Source: an uncultured beta proteobacterium
GTDB taxonomy: Bacteria; Pseudomonadota; Gammaproteobacteria; Burkholderiales; Burkholderiaceae_C
Assembly (NCBI GenBank): GCA_903927495.1
Contig: CAIYNH010000433.1
Coordinates: 1 to 8,312, forward strand
Reading direction: 5' to 3'
Length of the DNA stretch: 8,312 bases
Shown here: one piece after another, positions 5,713-8,312 of the stretch
How the letters are laid out: each line of letters starts with the position of its first letter
Position numbering within the stretch: the first letter of the stretch is position 1
Program-made: the position numbers and the translations under genes
Notes under the pieces: model-generated
Database searches by the model: none
What the model saw: only the letters and a program-made list of their open reading frames with translations
Told to the model about the DNA's origin: nothing

Positions 5713-6651
5713 ATGAACGATCAACGATTTACCCCCTCCCATCAGCCATGCACTATGCCTGCTGTCAGCGGCAGCACTGATGTCTATCTGATCTTGGGGG
5801 ATCCGGTCGAGCAGGTACTGGCCCCCGAGATTTTTAACCCCTTGTTTGCACAGTTTGGTCACGATGCCGTACTGGTGCCGGTGCAGGTGGCCCCGGAAAA
5901 CTTGCACACTTTTGTCAAAGCAGCGTTTCTGGCCAAAAATATCAAAGGCCTTTGGGTCACTATTCCGCACAAAGTGCCGGTGCTGGATGTGCTGGATGTC
6001 TGCAATGATCTGGCACGCCTGGCCGGTGCAGTGAATGCGGTTCGGCGCAACACCGATGGCACGCTTGAAGGCGGCTTGTTTGATGGCGAAGGATTTGTCA
6101 GCTCGCTGAATTACTTCAACATCGCTTATGCCGAGAAAAAAGTCTTGATCCTTGGCGCGGGCGGTGCGGCGGCGGCCATTGGGGCATCGCTAGTGCAACC
6201 CAGAATGGGAGGGGCAGTTGCAGAAGTGGCCTTTTTTGACCCTACGTCTGGAAAAGCGCTGGAAGTAGCATTACGTCTGTCTGCGCATCACACGCCCCGG
6301 GTTTATTCGGTCAACAGCAGTTCTCCCGCTGGTTTTGATCTCGTCATCAATGCCTCACCCCTGGGTCTCAGCACCACCGACCCCCTGCCTTGCGATGTAA
6401 CAATGCTTGAGCCACAAGCGGTGCTGCTGGACATTGTGATGAAAAACTATCCTACACCGCTGGTCTGCGCGGCGCGTGCGCGCGGCTTGCACGCCGAGCC
6501 GGGTTTTGAGATGCTGCTCCAGCAAGCGCACTTGTACATGGATTTTTTTGGTTTTGTCGATGTTGCCGCAGCCCTGCGGCAAGACACCGATACCATTCGA
6601 AAGCAAATTTATCCAGCGACATTGCTGGCGGAAATGCACCTTCAACCCTGA
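5713..6651 (+). CDS. Shikimate/quinate dehydrogenase-like enzyme with altered substrate site (312 aa)
   Basis: This is a member of the AroE/YdiB fold family, which interconverts a ring alcohol and ketone using NAD(P). The substrate domain has GDPVEQVLAPEIFN (29-42) where AroE has GxPxxHSxSPxIHN, so both carboxylate-binding Ser are replaced (Val35, Ala37). The catalytic set is otherwise kept: VTIPHK with Thr83 and Lys87, GAVNAV with Asn108, and FDGEGF with Asp124. The cofactor domain has GAGGAAAA (148-155), then FFDPTSGKA (174-182) in place of the NADP-binding NRT. Asp176 at the end of the second strand suggests NAD+, as in catabolic quinate dehydrogenases. The C-terminal LLQQAHLYMDFFG keeps the usual Gln-Ala. 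Ordinary biosynthetic AroE is thus unlikely; a catabolic enzyme on a related ring compound fits better. ATG 5713 has no strong ribosome site, and Met15 (5755) is an alternative. The transporter gene follows 55 bp later. Confidence 0.88.
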   Translation: MNDQRFTPSHQPCTMPAVSGSTDVYLILGDPVEQVLAPEIFNPLFAQFGHDAVLVPVQVAPENLHTFVKAAFLAKNIKGLWVTIPHKVPVLDVLDVCNDLARLAGAVNAVRRNTDGTLEGGLFDGEGFVSSLNYFNIAYAEKKVLILGAGGAAAAIGASLVQPRMGGAVAEVAFFDPTSGKALEVALRLSAHHTPRVYSVNSSSPAGFDLVINASPLGLSTTDPLPCDVTMLEPQAVLLDIVMKNYPTPLVCAARARGLHAEPGFEMLLQQAHLYMDFFGFVDVAAALRQDTDTIRKQIYPATLLAEMHLQP

Positions 6652-6694
6652 TTTTTCACCGCGTTCGATTTCTCATTTATCTATTAACCACAAC

Positions 6695-6698
6695 GGAG
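6695..6698 (+). promoter_or_regulatory. Ribosome binding site fixing the binding-protein start
   Basis: GGAG lies 8 nt before ATG 6707. That start gives a proper signal peptide, whereas the open frame runs back to 6476 inside the dehydrogenase gene and would bury it. Confidence 0.7.
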
Positions 6699-6706
6699 AC
6701 ACTCTC

Positions 6707-7858
6707 ATGCAAAAACGATTTACTCTCAAAATAATAGCTGCTTGCGCTTTACTGGCAGGCTCCAGCGTCACTTTTAGTCAAGAAACTATCAAGATCGCCA
6801 ACATTGTTGAACTCTCGGGCGCTGGGGCCTCGGTGGGCACCACGTTCAAAAACGGGGTTGAACTTGCCGTGAAAGAGATCAATGCCGCTGGCGGCATTTT
6901 GGGCAAGAAGATCGTCACCAGTACGTATGACACCCAAACCAACCCAGGCGTGGCCAAGGGTCAAACCCAAAAGGCTGTTGATGATGACGTTTTTGCCATC
7001 TTTGGCCCGGTATTCTCAGGCTCGATCAATGTCAGCATGGCTGAGAGCAAAAAGGCTGAAATCCCTAACTTCACAGGTGGGGAAGCGGCCAATATAACTA
7101 CACAGGGCAACCCCTATATCTTTCGCACCAGTTTTACCCAGGCTGCGGCGATGCCCAAGGTGGCAAAATACATCACTGACCAAGCCAAGTTGAAAACCCT
7201 GGCTGTAATCTATGTCAATAACGATTTTGGCAAGGGTGGTCTGGACGCAATCAAGAAGGCCTTAGGCAACTCCGCTACTAAAGTGGTCGCGGAAGTTTCC
7301 ACGGATTCGGGGCAGGTCGATTTTTCAGCCGCTGTACTCAAAGCTAAGCAAAGCAATGCAGATGGCATTTTTGCCTACACCAACGAAGAGGAATCAGCTC
7401 GCTTGCTGCGCGAACTGCGTAAACAAGGCTGGACCAAGCCAGTGATTGGTGAAACTACGCTGACCAATCAAAAGGTGATTGAGCTGGCTGGCGAAGCTGC
7501 CAATGGGGCCATTGCGCATGTGGGCGTTACAGTGGATGCGCCTATTCCTACGATTCGTGCATACCGCGCCAAGTTTGAAAAAGAATACAACTACATCTCT
7601 GACCACAACGGTATCAAGGGCTACTCTGGCATGTACATCCTGAAAAGTGCCATTGAAAAAGTAGGCAAGCTTGACCGCAAGGCGGTAGCGGTTGCGATGC
7701 ACGGTCTCAAAGTCTCTGCAGCCCAAGTTCCGGGCGTATTGATGGATGTTACTTTTGATCAAAATGGTGACCTGGACCGAGAGAGTTTTATGGTGGAAGT
7801 CAAGAACGGCAAACAAGTGGTCACTGCCACCGTGCCAGCTTTGGGCGCTGCCAAGTAA
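6707..7858 (+). CDS. ABC transporter periplasmic binding protein, HAAT/LivK type (383 aa)
   Basis: This is the substrate-capturing periplasmic component of a branched-chain-amino-acid-type (HAAT) ABC importer. Relatives bind amino acids, amides or aromatic and other small carboxylates. Residues 1-24 form a signal peptide: a basic start (MQKRFTLK), a hydrophobic stretch (IIAACALLAG) and likely cleavage after TFS, before QETIKIA. The mature part is a type 1 periplasmic-binding fold: IANIVELSGAGASVGTTFKN (30-49), ELAVKEINAAGGILGKKI (52-69), FAIFGPVFSG, NDFGKGG and GYSGMYILKSAIEK near the end. Length is typical. The ligand cannot be read with confidence. Position downstream of an AroE-like enzyme and a PcaR-like regulator suggests a cyclic or aromatic carboxylate rather than leucine. 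The permease gene follows after 24 bp with no terminator between, so they are probably co-transcribed. Confidence 0.95.
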   Translation: MQKRFTLKIIAACALLAGSSVTFSQETIKIANIVELSGAGASVGTTFKNGVELAVKEINAAGGILGKKIVTSTYDTQTNPGVAKGQTQKAVDDDVFAIFGPVFSGSINVSMAESKKAEIPNFTGGEAANITTQGNPYIFRTSFTQAAAMPKVAKYITDQAKLKTLAVIYVNNDFGKGGLDAIKKALGNSATKVVAEVSTDSGQVDFSAAVLKAKQSNADGIFAYTNEEESARLLRELRKQGWTKPVIGETTLTNQKVIELAGEAANGAIAHVGVTVDAPIPTIRAYRAKFEKEYNYISDHNGIKGYSGMYILKSAIEKVGKLDRKAVAVAMHGLKVSAAQVPGVLMDVTFDQNGDLDRESFMVEVKNGKQVVTATVPALGAAK

Positions 7859-7882
7859 GTTTGAAAGCAAACAGGCCAGATC

Positions 7883-8312
7883 ATGACCGATTTTTTACAA
7901 CTTTTCTTCAGTGGTCTGGCTACTGGTGCCATTTATGGGCTAGCTGCTCTGGGCTTCACGCTGCTGTGGCAAGCCAGTGGCACGATAAATTTCGCCCAGG
8001 GCGAATTTGTCATGCTGCCGGCATTCATGATGCTGGGCTTTATGTCTTTTGGCGCACCAGTGGCCGTGAGCTTTGTGTTCTCGGTCATCCTGGCAGTGGT
8101 GGTGCTGGGCTGGGTCTTCAAACGCGGGGTGGTAGATCCGCTCTTCAAATTTGGCATGATGCCAATTGTGGTGGCAACCATTGGCCTATCGATCGCCATG
8201 CGCAATGGTGTGCGGGCCGGCTATAGCGCTGAGGCCCACCCATTTCCAAGTTTGTTCGCCGACAAAATTTACAACATTGCCGGGGTCACGATCACGCTCT
8301 CTGACATTGGCA
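7883..8312 (+). CDS. ABC transporter permease, LivH type (N-terminal part; 3' end outside window)
   Basis: This is an inner-membrane permease subunit of the same HAAT importer. Starting at ATG 7883 the frame stays open to the window end, giving 143 residues of an expected roughly 290-300. The N-terminal family block is clear: FFSGLATGAIYGLAALGFTLLW (8-29), followed by ASGTINFAQGEFVMLPAF (31-48), where LivH proteins have INFAHGE. Hydrophobic helices are visible at about 5-29, 42-56, 59-79 and 93-106. The ribosome site is weak (AGG about 9 nt upstream), so translation may depend partly on the preceding gene. The second permease (LivM-like) and the two ATPases (LivG/LivF-like) would be expected just downstream. 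Confidence 0.93.
   Translation, partial: MTDFLQLFFSGLATGAIYGLAALGFTLLWQASGTINFAQGEFVMLPAFMMLGFMSFGAPVAVSFVFSVILAVVVLGWVFKRGVVDPLFKFGMMPIVVATIGLSIAMRNGVRAGYSAEAHPFPSLFADKIYNIAGVTITLSDIG

Noticed and set aside
6476..6706. N-terminal extension of the binding-protein frame back into the dehydrogenase gene
   Set aside because: It has no ribosome binding site, overlaps the dehydrogenase in another frame, and would place the signal peptide internally. ATG 6707 has GGAG at good spacing.
6734..6745. Possible lipobox (IAAC, Cys13) in the binding protein
   Set aside because: The hydrophobic stretch before Cys13 is only about four residues, too short for a lipoprotein signal. A normal signal peptide cleaved near residue 24 fits better.
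7394..7870. Long antisense frame across the binding-protein gene (158 codons)
   Set aside because: It is a mirror of a well-supported gene, with no family resemblance and no ribosome site. The same applies to the other opposite-strand frames inside selD, HDOD and the dehydrogenase.
7861..8226. Open + frame of 121 codons overlapping the permease start
   Set aside because: The frame from 7883 gives a clear LivH sequence and simply runs off the window; the other frame has no recognisable protein.

Overview
The window looks like a chromosomal stretch of a betaproteobacterium, most likely order Burkholderiales and near Comamonadaceae (Rhodoferax/Polaromonas type). This is inferred from the protein families, the moderate GC content and the gene styles; no rRNA or other marker gene is present to prove it. 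There are nine confident protein genes, two of them cut by the window edges. I see no mobile element, CRISPR array, tRNA or rRNA.

Layout: the strand flips at every gene until the last block. (1) The C-terminal half of a DEAD-box RNA helicase (+, 1-558) runs into (2) a two-CBS-domain protein (-, 592-1131). (3) A flavoprotein-like oxidoreductase of the SelD-associated type (+, 1412-2560) converges on (4) selD, selenophosphate synthetase (-, 2583-3677). (5) An HDOD-domain protein (+, 3790-4701) is divergent from selD and converges on (6) an IclR regulator of the PcaR/PobR type (-, 4756-5556). From 156 bp beyond that regulator, a same-strand run begins: (7) a shikimate/quinate dehydrogenase-like enzyme (5713-6651), (8) a periplasmic branched-chain-amino-acid-type (HAAT) binding protein (6707-7858) and (9) the start of a LivH-type permease (7883 to the window end).

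Two parts deserve attention. First, genes 6-9 look like an uptake-and-oxidation module for a small carboxylate, perhaps aromatic or hydroaromatic. The 156-bp divergent gap holds a perfect 10-bp inverted repeat plus an overlapping third copy, resembling operators of PcaU/PobR-type regulators. The dehydrogenase keeps the shikimate dehydrogenase catalytic Lys and Asp but lacks both carboxylate-binding Ser residues, and has Asp where NADP-dependent enzymes have Asn-Arg-Thr. This points to an unusual substrate and to NAD+.

Second, the selD partner gene encodes a full-length relative of the oxidoreductase domain that many organisms fuse to SelD. However, most of its FAD- and NAD-binding signature residues are replaced, so it may be a non-catalytic or cofactor-altered version. 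SelD itself looks fully functional, with Cys at the catalytic position. No selA, selB, selC or mnmH is in the window, so the user of the selenophosphate is not visible here.
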